Source: Takakia lepidozioides | Taxonomy: Eukaryota > Streptophyta > Takakiopsida > Takakiales > Takakiaceae | Length of the DNA stretch: 64,000 nt | Direction: 5' to 3' | Assembly (NCBI GenBank): GCA_030704615.1 | Contig: CM060733.1 | Coordinates: 17,980,001 to 18,044,000, forward strand | Shown: positions 1-12,181 of the stretch, one piece after another | How positions within the stretch are numbered: position 1 is the stretch's first letter | Layout of the letters: every line of letters starts with the position of its first letter | The notes under the pieces: generated by a model | The model's database searches: none | Told to the model about the DNA's origin: nothing | Seen by the model: the letters and a program-made list of their open reading frames with translations, nothing else | Translations under genes and position numbers: made by a program

Positions 1-340
1 GAGAGGGTAAGCGGGCCGATAAAAGTAGGTGGTTGTCTGAATCCGTCTGAATCCGTCATGTGCGGAAAACAAACAAAAGTTGAGGTGGCTCGTGACCAAA
101 CTATCTCCACGTTGTCAGGGCCACTTTGGACTATTCGCCTGTCTCTGACCTCATATCTCAAGAGAGGATATCCACCGGATGCATGCCTCTCTCACTCTGC
201 CATCGCGAGGCTGCATGCTACAGTTCAGGTAACGAACGAGGTTTTGATTACTGCTACCCATTCTCTTGGTGGGTTGGACGGCTACAAGCACCCACCACGG
301 GGGCTCGTCTTCGCTACACCATTCAAGCCAAATGTGTGGA

Positions 341-1333
341 CATATGAAGACGCGAACAAAGTGGCCCGTGGCCGATGGTGGCTAGTGATGAGTGAATTTT
401 GTGTCTTTGATGCATCCATAACCAGAGACGACAACAAGCGGCACTAAAAGCCTTAAAAATGCTGTGAGCATACTATAAATTCCCAAGATGAAGGGATGGT
501 GGGTGGGTTAGAATGATGGTAAGGATCAGAGCAAACGTTTTGCAATAGGTTGTTCACCTGCGCACACGATTCACGTGCTTTCTTGTTCTGTTGTTATCAG
601 GAATGTTGCTGGTCCCACAAAATTTCCCATTTTTGTCATTTCGACCAGCATACCACCAAGTTGTTACTACAGAGGTAGTCACGCAAGATGGCAGACTCAC
701 AAAGAAATGCACATAAGCTTTGTATGTGTGGAACTAAGAAGCTCACAGGCGAGGTGAAGTGTAGCTGCTGGCCATCGTCCTCTGTAAAAGGGGTCACTCG
801 AGCTCATGATGGCATATGCTTCAACTTTCTTCTCCCACAATGAAGAAAGTGGAAGATCCTTTGCAAATCAAAATACCATCAAGTTTTCAGTTCTTTTTAT
901 ATGTACTACTTCTGTCTTGACGAAAGCAGATTTGGTCTTATACCTTATAATGTGGCAGTATCTCATCCTGCTGGAATCGCAGCAGATGTGAGTAAAGTTG
1001 ACACTCTGGGCCATATGTCACAACCCCTTGCCACCCTTGCAGAAACTAATGTATACCACTACTCTCCCAGACTCCCTTTCCAGAACAATAGGTGTCTGGC
1101 AGGCCTTGCAAAGCGTATGTTGACCATTCGGACTTGAAATCACACAAGTCACACTATAACCCAATAAATAAGAATGAGCGAATCTTTGCAATCTGTGGGG
1201 ATGCCTCTTATCATTCGCTGGTCCAGTTTCCAGATGAGACATATCAGTGTTCATATTTTCAACAAGCTACAAGTCTCGCTCCACAGTGGACAAGAAAACT
1301 AGCTGTCTATCTTTGCCATATAGTGTTGCAGTC
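341..1333. repeat. 1 kb dispersed repeat, left copy
   Basis: This stretch is a diverged direct copy of 51961-52933. Both begin with the same run (catatgaagacgcgaacaaag), and long matching blocks follow, such as ttcacctgcgcacacgattc against tttacctgcgcacacgattc and the shared gccatatagtgtt at the right end. The copies differ by scattered substitutions and indels. No reading frame stays open across both copies. The longest shared frame is on the minus strand (1018-1254 here, 52469-52726 there) and contains the shared peptide SPNGQHTLCKAC, so the repeat may derive from an old coding exon. I do not recognise a protein family and saw no terminal inverted repeats or long terminal repeats. Confidence 0.75.
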
Positions 1334-2780
1334 TACCTGTGGATAAGTGATAGAGTTATTTCTCTACATTTGTTAGGATTTTTGTACTCTCTAAGATTTT
1401 CCAAAGGAAATGTGTTACGAAAAGTGTACTCTCTCTTGTTTGTTTGGTCCTGCCCTCAGGCAGAGACAACGCAATGGTTTCTCCCCGTTTGTCAAGGGAC
1501 CAGTTTTTCATGGTCCAACATTGTTGGATGCATGTTTTGGGTGGAATACATCGATTTTGAAATTTATTTGCTGCTTTAAGATTATGTTAGAGTTTGCTGC
1601 TTCTCATGTCGAGTGACATGTGGGTAGCAAAAACAGAATTAGTCTGCGCATTCTTTGCATGAAAATAAAGTATGGAACAGTGATGGGGACGGATTAAAGG
1701 CTATAGACTCAAGCAATGTGGGTTAGATTGATCCGAAACCAACAGGACTGGAAGACTAATAACACCCTTATTTGGAACATGAACCATACTCTGAGATGAT
1801 GAAGGGCAGGGCTCGCATGTAAGTAGTAAGTACCATGGTTTGTTAAAATGCCCTTTGGCCACCGGCCGCCCTGCTAATGTCCGCTAAAAATAGGTCTGCT
1901 AGGATTTAGCTAATGAGGAGCCGCACCAACAGTTAGCGGTGATATATTTTGCCCAAAGTGCCAGTGAAGATGCTCAAACTGCCCGCCCAAAATGAATTCA
2001 GAGCCGCCCCAAAAGAAGGCGAGGTTGTGGAATTGGACTGAGCCACATGCAAGATGATGCAATGATCGAAAAGGTGAGTGTTTGAATTTGAACCTGATGC
2101 TAAAAGATCCAAGCATAGGTAGAAATCAACTGCCATAATCAACCTGCCATCCAGTTAAGGGATAAACTTGTAAACTTGTAGACCACAACTCCACTTTCAT
2201 TTTGTACTTTATTCATGGTCGCATCAGACATGGCCTGCAGATCCCTTTGTTCTCACTGCTAGTGCCATCCGGTTCTATATCAGACTTGGCCAGCAATAGG
2301 TACTCATTTTCCTGTTAATATTTAACGTTCGGAATATGAATGTCGCAGGCTGTTTGCCCAAATGTGGCTCTCATTGGGGTGGTGGTGAAACCAAGAGGGC
2401 AGCCAGGATTATCACCCTAAAGGAGAAAATCAGAATTAGACTAACTTTGACTTTGCTCCGGAAATTGCAAGACTGGGGGGACCCTTATACAGAATTGCAA
2501 TCACAAATGGAGAAAATCCAACATGTTAAAACTTTTGAATCAACTTATGAATTGCCAGTCAAAATTTGAACATATGAACTTGCAGCCAAGTAGAAAAACT
2601 CTTTGTAAGTCACAATTTAATCATCAAGAAACCAAATGGATTTCTATGGCTTCATTCCTGAAGACTGCTGGAATCTGTTATCTACAGTTTCATGCTAAAA
2701 TACACTCATGATGATAAACACATAAGGCCCTCTCTCCTGCCATACATTTGCACTACTAGTGCAAGCAACAGCAGTCTCTC
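1334..2780. other. intergenic, nothing identified
   Basis: Short open frames on both strands end quickly and have no splice-site support. I see no domain, repeat or RNA gene here. Confidence 0.5.
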
Positions 2781-2787
2781 AGTAAGT

Positions 2788-2810
2788 TCTCTCTCCCTCC
2801 CTCCCTCCCT

Positions 2811-2858
<48 letters not shown>
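2788..2858. repeat. (CCCT)n/(CT)n microsatellite
   Basis: A pyrimidine tract starts as repeated ccct and passes into an uninterrupted CT run, just outside the inverted exon block. In the sister copy the equivalent place (about 17493-17505) has only a few GA units, so the tract expanded after the duplication. Confidence 0.95.
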
Positions 2859-2869
2859 CTGACAGCTTA

Positions 2870-3600
2870 TTGTCTCCCCGATGAAGAAGCCAGGCTTCTG
2901 CAGACTTGTCAGTTAAGTAGCACTTCTAAGAATTAACCCTACCCATCTCCTCACACGATCCATGGTGTTGAGGTAACACCAATTCCGCAAACCCATTCCC
3001 TTGTGGCCCTCTCCTCACCTTGCCTGAAGGAGTGAACTGTGTGTGATTGAGTTGTACTGATTGGTAAGGGAAGTCTTGAGGTTGCTGTAGAGCCCAAAGA
3101 GTGAATACTGCCCAAGATTACTAATTTGGTACCATGAATTGAGCACTTGGTAACGACGGTCAGTGCCAGACCATGTGAGTTGAATGCTAAGACTGCAGTC
3201 CACTTTGCCTCCAGTATCTTTGCAGGTTCCACTTTGGATAGCACACTCCCCATCCATGCAAACAAAAGAGGAGTTCCCTTTGCATGACTGGCAGCCATCA
3301 TTCTTCCAGAGTAGATTCTGGAGTCTGCCTTGGTCAAGATTTAGTACCTAAATTCATGGACTTCATTAGTATTTTGCGTGAAATTATGGTCGCTCAATTA
3401 ACTCCGAGGTTTTGTCAAAAACAAGCTGACAGTATCTTTCCTGCAATGTCATCTCTTGTTATTTCAGTGTTCAGCCACCCTTCCCATCAAAGAAATTAGT
3501 CACTTGTGCAGCTTCCATTGGGGATGTAACTTCCATTTGGCTGAACTGAAGAACATACATGGTTTCTCACCATAGGCGCATCATGTTGGGAGCCTGTATC
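2870..3600 (-). pseudogene. inverted block carrying last exon of a secreted Cys-rich protein gene
   Basis: Read on the minus strand, this 0.73 kb block matches 16770-17500 of the second gene copy over the exon and both flanks. The exon runs 3347 to 3015. It is preceded by an acceptor (tttag) and encodes about 110 residues, including DQGRLQNLLWKNDGCQSC and the run VDCSLSIQLTWSGTD, and ends at a TGA. A good donor (AAG/GTGAGG) overlaps the end, so the gene may have had one more exon. The exon itself is intact and has the Cys pairs that the sister copy partly lost. I know this type from plants only as an uncharacterised secreted or endomembrane protein. Because the exon lies inverted and upstream of exons 1-2 (4237-5206, plus), it cannot be spliced to them. 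Confidence 0.75.
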
Positions 3601-3681
3601 AAATGAGGAGCCAACGATTGACATACGACCTCCTAAGCGCTTGCGGCACATTCATGATACACGATACATACATGATACAAA

Positions 3682-5350
3682 TGTTCCAAATGTGCCTTCT
3701 CTCCTTGTGTATGCCAGTGGAAGTGCTGTCACCCAGAATCCTCATCTTTTGATCAGGTTTCTCTGGTGACTCTGTTAGGTTCTTTGCCGCTGTTTGCATC
3801 TGTTGCGAGTTCTTGAAGCGACAGCTGACTTATGATACGACGTAGGATCATACATAGCCATATTTTCAAACAAAGGGAGGGAGTTTATTAGAGTGATTTG
3901 AGTCGTAGACTTCATCTGTTGGGAAAGGGCTGTAGGTTGTTGCTAAAGGTATTGGAAGGAGACAAGTCTTTATCAGAGGTGGCATTGTTTGCCTTGTTGC
4001 TCCGTTTCTTCTGGGAGAGGAGGGGGAACCATTGGAGTGTGAAAGAAGTTCTCGGGTCGCCAGTTCTCGATTCTTGTCGAAGCGGGCATTCGTCGTTTAT
4101 GGTCATTCTAAGGGAGGCATTGAAAGTAGAGTTTGCTTCCACGAAATAGAAACGGAAACAAAGACAGCGATCGAGGCAGGTGATAAAGCGGATAAGGGGA
4201 CACTCAGAGGAAGGGACGGAGAGGTAGAGGGAAGAAATGGCAGCGATGTGGTTTAGCTCGCGGTTTTGGGCAAGCAGAGTTGTGCTGGTGGTGATGGTGA
4301 TGAGTGTCGGAGCAAGGGCAGATACCAATACGGCATCCAACAGACCCTGTGACGACACCACAGTCCTAAAGAATGACGGATTCACATTTGCATTGGCTTT
4401 TGCTAGCAATGCTTCCTTCTTCTTCAAACAACACCCATTTGTCTCCATGCGATAAGCGGCTAAACAACTTGAATTCTGGTCGTATTTCGGTGTTTCGGCC
4501 GAACGTCGATGAGATCACTCTGCTTACTGTCAACTACACTGAATTTAATCCTGTAAGTTTTCCATCTTTGGTGGTCGGACTGCGCTTGACTGGCAGAGAA
4601 AAAGATGGTGTCAAATGAAGACTACTGTGCTTCTGCCTACCGCATAACTTCTACTGTATCAGTGCCATCTTCACATTTTTATGAAGCTTTGGCCTTGGCA
4701 GCAGGCCATCTCTTTGTCCTTGCTTTCTCTGCTGCAATTAAACCTTACACGAATGTAGCTGTGATATGATTTTAGTTTGAGTAATCCTGAAGTCTGCCGA
4801 TCCTATTCTGCATTCACAATTGAAGGATGGCGAGTGAAAGAACCAGAGGGCTGCAAAGAATCAAGGTCTTTGGAAGTCTGGCACTTAGCTGCATTCGTCA
4901 TTGCTGACTCCAGTGCTTGCTGGCCTGCAACCTGCTGGGTCATGTTTGAAGTCCAGGTTCAGGCGCTGACTTTTACTGATGTGGATGTACATTATTGAGG
5001 TTTCCCTCATGCTATGGTACTCTATTTGCATATGTCCGTCTTATCTTGCTATTTGTTGATGGCAGGGTGGCCGCATGCTCTGATGTCTCCAGGAATACAT
5101 TCCAAATGGAGCATATATTACAGCCTTTGCAGGGAGCACGTTTGCAGCTGCATCTCGGCCTCAGTTCTTAGCTAATACCAGCTATCGCATCACCAGTCTC
5201 TCACTGGTACACTCTGTCTCTTGTCACTGGGAATGTTGGATGGAGTGTAAGCTTATAATCAATCATAAAATTCTCTTACTTTCAGGCACATGGCACACAC
5301 ACCAGACATTTTGCCAAACCCTGACTCTTTCTATTTCGACTGTGACCGGG
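3682..5350 (+). pseudogene. copy 1 of secreted Cys-rich protein gene, exons 1-2
   Basis: Exon 1 is 4237-4552. It starts at an ATG and encodes a signal peptide (hydrophobic VVLVVMVMSV, likely cut after GARA), then a mature N-terminus with SPCDKRL and VFRPNVDEITLL. It ends at a GTAAGT donor. Exon 2 is 5093-5206, after an acceptor (tctccag), and encodes 38 residues including EYIPNGAYITAFAGS. Both exons end in phase 0. One extra base near 4429 relative to copy 2 (ttcaaacaac against ttcaaaaac) shifts the frame inside exon 1 and brings an early stop at 4453-4455. The homology with copy 2 starts about 3682 in the presumed promoter or leader and ends about 5350 in intron 2. Exon 3 is not found downstream, only inverted at 3347-3015. 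The family is unrecognised beyond 'plant secreted protein'. Confidence 0.75.
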
Positions 5351-8300
5351 TGGTTCTCACAGACCAATCCGATATTATCTGACTACAGACACAAGCAGCG
5401 CACTTGCAAGAGGTCCTTTCAGGTTGAATCCTCCATGTGTCATGACGTCATGACACAAAAATCAATCAAAGGACAATGGTAGCTTTCAAAGGAGTTTTTT
5501 TGAAAATTGCTTACGAACTGTAAGTTAGCTCATTGGTTGGATCTATGGTGGTTTTGAGTGATTTTGTGGCGGCGGGAAAGTATCCTAAAACATATGACAG
5601 AGATGAGGAGAAGCTTAGTCTGGAATGCATGTTTGATTAAGAGAGAAGCAGAGCAACCCAGCTTTCGGTGGCGAGGTTCAAAAATCTAAGAGTGCACTTC
5701 ATTGTAAGTACCAATGTTCCTCTCAACCTCCCTAAGCTTCTGATTGTTCATGAAGTAGGGCTTGGATGCAGAGGACCTCGACTGAATGAGGTTGGGTGTG
5801 GTGCTTCAGATGGGTGGGTGCAAGGAGTTGACAGCCACATGCTCCAGCAGCACTTGCGCTGGACAATTATTCCCCACCAGCTCTGCCATTCCCGGTTGCC
5901 TGTATGGTGCCAATCTCTTCGACAACCTGACTGGCACAGGAATAGACAGGTACTTCTGAGGCATAAAGTCCACAACCCAGGAGGAATTCTAGACTTGTAG
6001 GGACTTGGACGAGAGTAAGGGGGAGTTTGTTGGGCTGTGGAGCTCTTCGCTGCCAAGAATGTCGTGCCGCTACACCACTATACTCTTGACTGCTTTCCTC
6101 TTACATCCATGGGTTGTGTAAGGAATATATTAAGTGGCAGCACGCATCTTTTCAAGTGACTAAAGAGTGTATTTTCTCTTCAGTACGCCACACTTATAGG
6201 AAGCGTCTCACTAGAATCAAAAAGTTGAAGTGGGACAGGAGAGTCTCGGTACCTCCATGATGAGCAAGGCTGGAACGACTGACTTGGTTTTCATGGCAAA
6301 TGATGTGGCAGTTTTGGCAATTTGAATGATGTATAGCTTGGAACCCACATGGCCGCCATGTTGATGGGGATGGCCCTAAAGGTTTACCTTCTCTCCTTCC
6401 TATTTGTCTCTAATTTATGTTCCACTTTGGGTTTTGCATTACAATGCTTACCAGGGTGGGAAGAAAATAAAGGTGCGAAGAGGTGCTCTGTTAACAATTC
6501 AACTGTTGCTTTCAAGAAAGGTTGGTGGTGCGCTAAATGACTGGCGTGGATCTTGGACTGATAGCATTACAGATACTGATCATGGTATCTTTCTCTCTGA
6601 TGATTCCTATTTTCTTTGTTTTTGTGCTTCACAAGATAGCTTTGTGTTTACTCTTACTTGTTTTCAAGCTGGTGTGAGGATGTTGTCACCAGGACCTTGT
6701 CAAATGTGTCCCCTGGTAGGAAAGCTTGCAAAGTAGAAATTACTTCAGATGTTGTAGAAATACTGAGCAGAGTCTCTGCAGGGCTGGTGCTATTTGATAG
6801 CCCTTATGGCACCATGGGAAGCACTGGTAGCTACAGCTTTGAGTTTGCGAGGCGACTTTGCACGTCTGATCGATTTCAGGAGGTGTGCATGTCGAGACAT
6901 TCATATTGACGATACCATTTCAAAGTTCTCCCGTCCACATTTTGCTTGATACCGGGATATTGTGGGTAAAGTAGCAGGGTGGTCTTATATATGTTTAAAT
7001 CTCATCTTCTGTTGGCAATTGTGGTTCAAAAGTCCACAGATAGGTTGGTCATGGGTCATAGCAGGGTCCATGGGGGCATGAAATCTCACCTTTTTGACAT
7101 GCCCATGCAGGATGCTCAGTTCAGATTTTTCCGGGAGCAGTTAGTAGTGAGCGAGGTGTTTCAAGGGCAACTGCAGGTGCCATTGGTGCATTCTCCCGTC
7201 TTTTGTCGTTGGCAGTTGTATCCGTGTCTTGGATACTTGTAGATTTTTTCCTATATCAGTCATGGCAGTAGATGCAAAGCCAAAACAGGGCAGCAGAAGG
7301 AAAAGAAGGGCCTAGCATAGAGAGACTATAATTGTTACCAAGAGAGGCAGAGACAAAAGATGGGTGGAAGAGTTAGGTTTTAAGTCATACTTCCATGTTT
7401 GCTCTGGCTGCTGTGGAAGACTTCGACTCCATGATCAGCATAGTTCTTCAGTTGGATCTTAGGTGGCTATGCCCCCAAGGAGAACTCTACTTTTCATTAT
7501 ATGTTAGAGCTGTGATTTTAGTTAAACTGCAGCCATGAGTGTCCTCCTGACTGGGTTAGGGGTAAAACCTTTTGGGAGACAGATTTAATGGCATAAATGG
7601 GAGACCTACCAGCAGAGCACAGCTCTTTGTATCATGTACACCAGGTTTTACTGGCAGGGATGAAGCATCCCAATGTGTGATGAAATCTTGTGTCAGATTT
7701 GCAAACAGATCCATAACAATCCAAGCAGGCAGGTCATTTACTGCATGAACATCAGTTCAATATGAGCCACCATTTTTTGACATAACAATTTCTTACATGT
7801 TCTCCCAGATTTGCCAAGTGAAAATTAAAAACCAACCCTCTCACTACTAGTTCCTACAGCTCTGTCTGTTGGTGTTCTCTTGGGCCTTCCGAGGGCATTA
7901 TAAATCCCAAACGTTACAAGGTGGAATGACTCATGCAGTTACAAAGAAGACAGGAAAGAAGGAAAACTTAAGTTGCTCTCTGGTTTTTGTGGTTCCACTG
8001 TGTTGCTCTATTTGTGCATCTTGGGTCCTTTGGGCCTCCTGCAAATGTTAATAAGTCTGTTTCTTTCTTCCACTCTGAGGAAATCTTCCACTATGAGGAT
8101 AAGAGATGCTTGGCAGCTCACGTGCACGAGGCCTTGACCCTTAGACAATCCCTTGAGCAGTAGTTGCTTTGGGCTGTTTTGTTTCCTCTTGTTTTCTCCA
8201 TTTTGTCCCATGAGCTTTTTGAGCTTTCCCCGGACGTTATAAAGTACCATTTCATTTCATTTCATTTCTTTTCTTTCTCTTCTGTGTTCTATTTCTAGTT

Positions 8301-10340
8301 CTAACCCCTCTTTTTCTCTATAGAGCGCTTAATCACCCCCCCTTGAGTAGCTTTCAAACTTAGGGTGATATGTTGCTTATGTTGGGTTTAGAATGTCAAT
8401 GTGAACGGACCCTCTATGCATCATGGCCTCGAGGTTCCCATGGACATTTGACATATGTTTATCTAACGAACTTGGTCCAGGTGCTCATCCCTGTGCAGTC
8501 ACAAGTCATAAATGTGGTCTTTGACAAGCTTATGCCATCTGAAGTGACCTTCAAAAGTTTGTCATAACTCCTCCTGACTCTAATTTTCCAAGGCTACATG
8601 GATTTATCTAGTGAGTATTGCGGGTGATGGGGTACGGACGGGGACTGTGTCAGCTGTCAAAGGGGAGGGCAAGCTATGTTACTTTGCTGTGGTATGTTTG
8701 CACCTTCGTGTGTGTTTCGACCGTATGTAGAGACCCATCTGGAACAGGTTCTCTTTCTCAACCTGAGTTCAAGAGTTCTGTTGGTTTTATAAGGTTCAGT
8801 AGTTTGAAGGTAGTAGTCCCCACCCCAGCAAATTGCTCCTATATGTTCCTTTAGTGTTCTGAAAATGGATAGGGAAGAAATTGTCTTTCCAGAATAACAA
8901 CAGGAGTGGCATCTTTGCCTGTGGGTGTAGCAAATCATTTATATCAACTACTGATTGGAGGGTTGTCATGGAACTAACTTGTGAGTGGTAAGTAGCAGGG
9001 AAAAAGTAATCACTCAAAAGAGCAGCCCTTGTTTGACTTAAGTTGATGTTAGCTGTAGGCTCTTCATTATTCGCACCCCTACAACAGTCATCAGTATGTT
9101 GTCGAATTTCACAGCCAACACCTGCGAAAATGCATCACACCAGCTAAAAGAACAAATTATCCTGTGGTGTCCCAAAAACTCTTTGAGCTTCCCTTGGCTG
9201 GTATGGAGTCTCTCCTTCTGCCCAGGAGTCCTGGAACTGGGAGGCATACAGTCTGGGACTTGATGCGGCTTATGACTTTGTGCTTCCTAAGAGGTCCAGA
9301 ACCCATGGTTAAGTCTGGTGTATCGGTGGCAGGTAGTGAGTCGAGAGCTTAGAGGGACTAGAGCCAAAATGTGATAGCTATGCTCAATCACCAGGTCCAT
9401 GGAAATCCAGATGCAGCTTCATTTTCTTTGTTGCATATGCGGAAGCTGGCACAGACTGGTCCCCGTTGGCTGCTTCCCTTGTCTGAGGAAGTCAATGCTA
9501 TTGAGGTGTCCAAATTTTCCTCTCCATCTCTGTCAAATCTGTCTGTACATGGGCCTCTTCATCTCTTACGTACATTACCTGGAGTGAAATCTATGTCTAC
9601 ATTTGGAACTTTCTCTGGGTTGAACAGGCAATTTGCATTCCTAGTAGATGTGAATGGAAAAGGATCATGAAGGAAGTCGCTGCCAACTGATACTTCTGGA
9701 TCAGGCTACCTCTCTATTTGTTCGAGATAGAACCAGAAGCCAAATAGAAAAGGGGATGCTGCTCACCTATCTTGACACAGGGAGATAATTAGAATTAATA
9801 AGGGACACAGGCAGCTACATTTTGTACTGAAGCAGTTGACCCTCAGAGTATAGATACGAAAATCATATGTGTTTAACCACCTGACAGGGAAACGGTGTGC
9901 CAGGTTGCAATGAACAGCAATATTCAAGCCACAAATATAAGCCACTCGTTGTTAAAACCAAGAGCTTCATAGGCGGTTTACTATTCCATAAGACATGGGG
10001 GGCCAAGAATCCATTGAGGTCCTTAGACCTTAATCATGCTTTGGGTTAAAAGAAAGAGGGGACAAGACAGGAACACTTGCAATTCAAACTCTCTTCTTCA
10101 AGACCACATAGACAAGGCCATCCAAGCACGAAGATGAAACCCGAGCTTATAACTATGGCAACCACAACCCCAGTGCGATGGGACATTGTGGCTAGGCACG
10201 TCGCACCATTTTGTGAATATGTCAGGCACAACCCCGGGTTCTCAATGAGCGAGCTTGGAGATGAATTTAGTGGATCCAAATGGAGACCAGGCATGTTGAG
10301 GCATGAGAAGATGCCTGGTCTCCGTTTTAGAAAAGTTGTT
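5351..10340. other. single-copy stretch with scattered exon-like pieces, no gene model
   Basis: This stretch has no counterpart in the second duplication copy. Two plus-strand pieces look coding in amino-acid make-up. One is 5800-5960, a frame following an acceptor ggtgcttcag with CLYGANLFDNLTGTGIDRYF, which then stops. The other is 6676-6882, which follows ttttcaag, includes VEITSDVVEILSRVSAGLVL, and ends at a possible donor GAG/gtgtgc. I could not link them into one phase-consistent gene or name a family. From 6910 to 10340 I see only short frames with no support. Confidence 0.35.
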
Positions 10341-10344
10341 GAGG

Positions 10345-11705
10345 CATGTTCCAAATGTGCCTTCTCTCCTTGTGTATGCCAGTTGGAAGTGCTGTCACCT
10401 CATCTTTTGATCAGGTTTCTCTGGCGACCCTGTTAGGTTCTTTGCCGCTGTTTGCATCTGTTGCGAGTTCTTGAAGCAGCTGACTTATGATCCGACGTAG
10501 GATCATACATAGCCATATTTTCAAACAAAGGGAGGGAGTTTATTAGAGTGATTTGAGTCGTAGACTTCATCTGTTGGGAAGGGGCTGTAGGTTGTTGCTA
10601 AAGGTATTGGAAGGAGACAAGTCTTTATCAGAGGTGGCATTGTTTGCCTTGTTGCTCCGTTTCTTCTGGGAGAGGAGGGGGAACCATTGGAGTGTGAAAG
10701 AAGTTCTCGGGTTTGCGATACGGTCGCCAGTTCTCGATTCTTGTCGAAGCGGGCATTCGTCGTTTATGGTCATTCTAAGGGAGGCATTGAAAGTAGAGTT
10801 TGCTTCCACGAAATAGAAACGGCAACAAAGACAGCAATCGAGGCAGGTGATAAAGCGGAGAAGGGGACACTCAGAGGAAGGGACGGAGAGGTAGAGGGAA
10901 GAAATGGCAGCGATGTGGTTTAGCTCGCGGTTTTGGGCAAGCAGATTTGTGCTGGTGGTGATGGTGATGAGTGTCGGAGCAAGGGCAGATACCAATACGG
11001 CATCCAACAGACCCTGTGTCGACACCACAGTCCTAAAGAATGACGGATTCACATTTGCATTGGCTTTTGCTAGCAATGCTTCCTTCTTCTTCAAAAACAC
11101 CCAGTTGTCTCCATGCGATAAGCGGCTAAACAACTTGAATTCTGGTCTTATTTCGGTGTTTCGGCCGAACGTCGATGAGATAACTCTGCTTAGTGATACA
11201 CTGAATTTAATCCTCTAAGTTTTCCGTCTTTGGTGGTGGGACTGCGCTTGACTGGCAAGAAAAAGATGGTGTCAAATGAAGACTGTAGTGCTTCTGCCTA
11301 CCGCATGGCTTTTACTGTATCAGTGCCATCTTGATTTTTATGAAGCTTTGGCATTGGCAGCAGGCCATCTCTTTGTCCTTGCTTTCTCTGCTGCAATAAA
11401 ATTGACCATAGCCTTACACGAATGTAGCTGTGATTGATTTTAGTTGGAGTAATCCTGAAGTCTGCCAATCCTATTCTGCATTCACAATTGAAGGATGGCG
11501 AGTGACAGAACCAGAGGGCTGCCAAGAATCAAGATCTTTGGAAGTCTGTCACTTAGCTGCATTCGTCATTGCTGACTCCAGATGCTTGCTTTGCCTGCAA
11601 CCAGCTGGGTCATGTTTGAAGTCCAGGTTCAGGCGCTGACTTTTACTGATGTGGATGTACATTATTGAGGTTTCCCTCATGGTATGGTACTCTATTTGCA
11701 TATGT
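10345..11705 (+). pseudogene. copy 2 of secreted Cys-rich protein gene, exon 1 and start of intron 1
   Basis: This stretch is nearly identical to 3682-5047. Exon 1 starts at the ATG at 10904 with the same signal peptide and SPCDKRLNNLNSG. Here the frame is open through the point where copy 1 is shifted, but two other lesions appear. A small deletion near 11190 (cttagtgatacactg in place of cttactgtcaactacactg) changes the frame. The splice donor at 11215 has become CT where copy 1 has GT, so the reading frame runs into a TAA. Intron 1 continues to about 11705, where a LINE begins, and resumes at about 16425. This copy is therefore also dead, by different mutations from copy 1. Confidence 0.8.
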
Positions 11706-12181
11706 CTCTCCCTGTCGTCTAGGAAGCCTATTGCCATTGGGTGGACAGATACGGGAGTACATTAATGTCTCTGAATGCCGGCCTTGTGACCTCGTGTCCT
11801 TGTTTGTTTCGACCTGAAGCGCTTTGCTCCAGGTAAGGTAGTGCATTGGATTTAGTTGGAGAGCTTGGGGCCTTTCCCTCTTTAGAATATGCCTACACGG
11901 GCCATTCCCTGCAACTCCCTGGAGTGTGATCTCTGAATGGTAACAAGCGGACCCCTACCGCTTGGGGGCAGCCCCTCCGCCCAAATTGGGCATCGTATGC
12001 TCTGTATAGCATACTCGGCACCTGGGCTCGGGTTGGTTCCTGTGCTTAAACTTATAGCCTGCGAGATCAATCAAAATTTTAGCTCCTATCAACATCAACA
12101 CTCCCCAGGGTGATTCCTGGGAATTGGTTACTTATGCCAAATCTAGGGCTTCATGTGTAGTTTTTGGGGTGAATCCCAGAT

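Noticed and set aside
58-447. Plus-strand open frame of 129 codons at the window start
   Set aside because: It runs across the border of the 1 kb repeat (341), has no recognisable domain, and is not open in the second repeat copy.
3912-4448. Minus-strand open frame of 178 codons opposite exon 1, with a 188-codon counterpart at 10567-11133
   Set aside because: Present in both only because the segment was duplicated recently. The plus strand has a signal peptide exon with splice sites, and the antisense frame has no domain.
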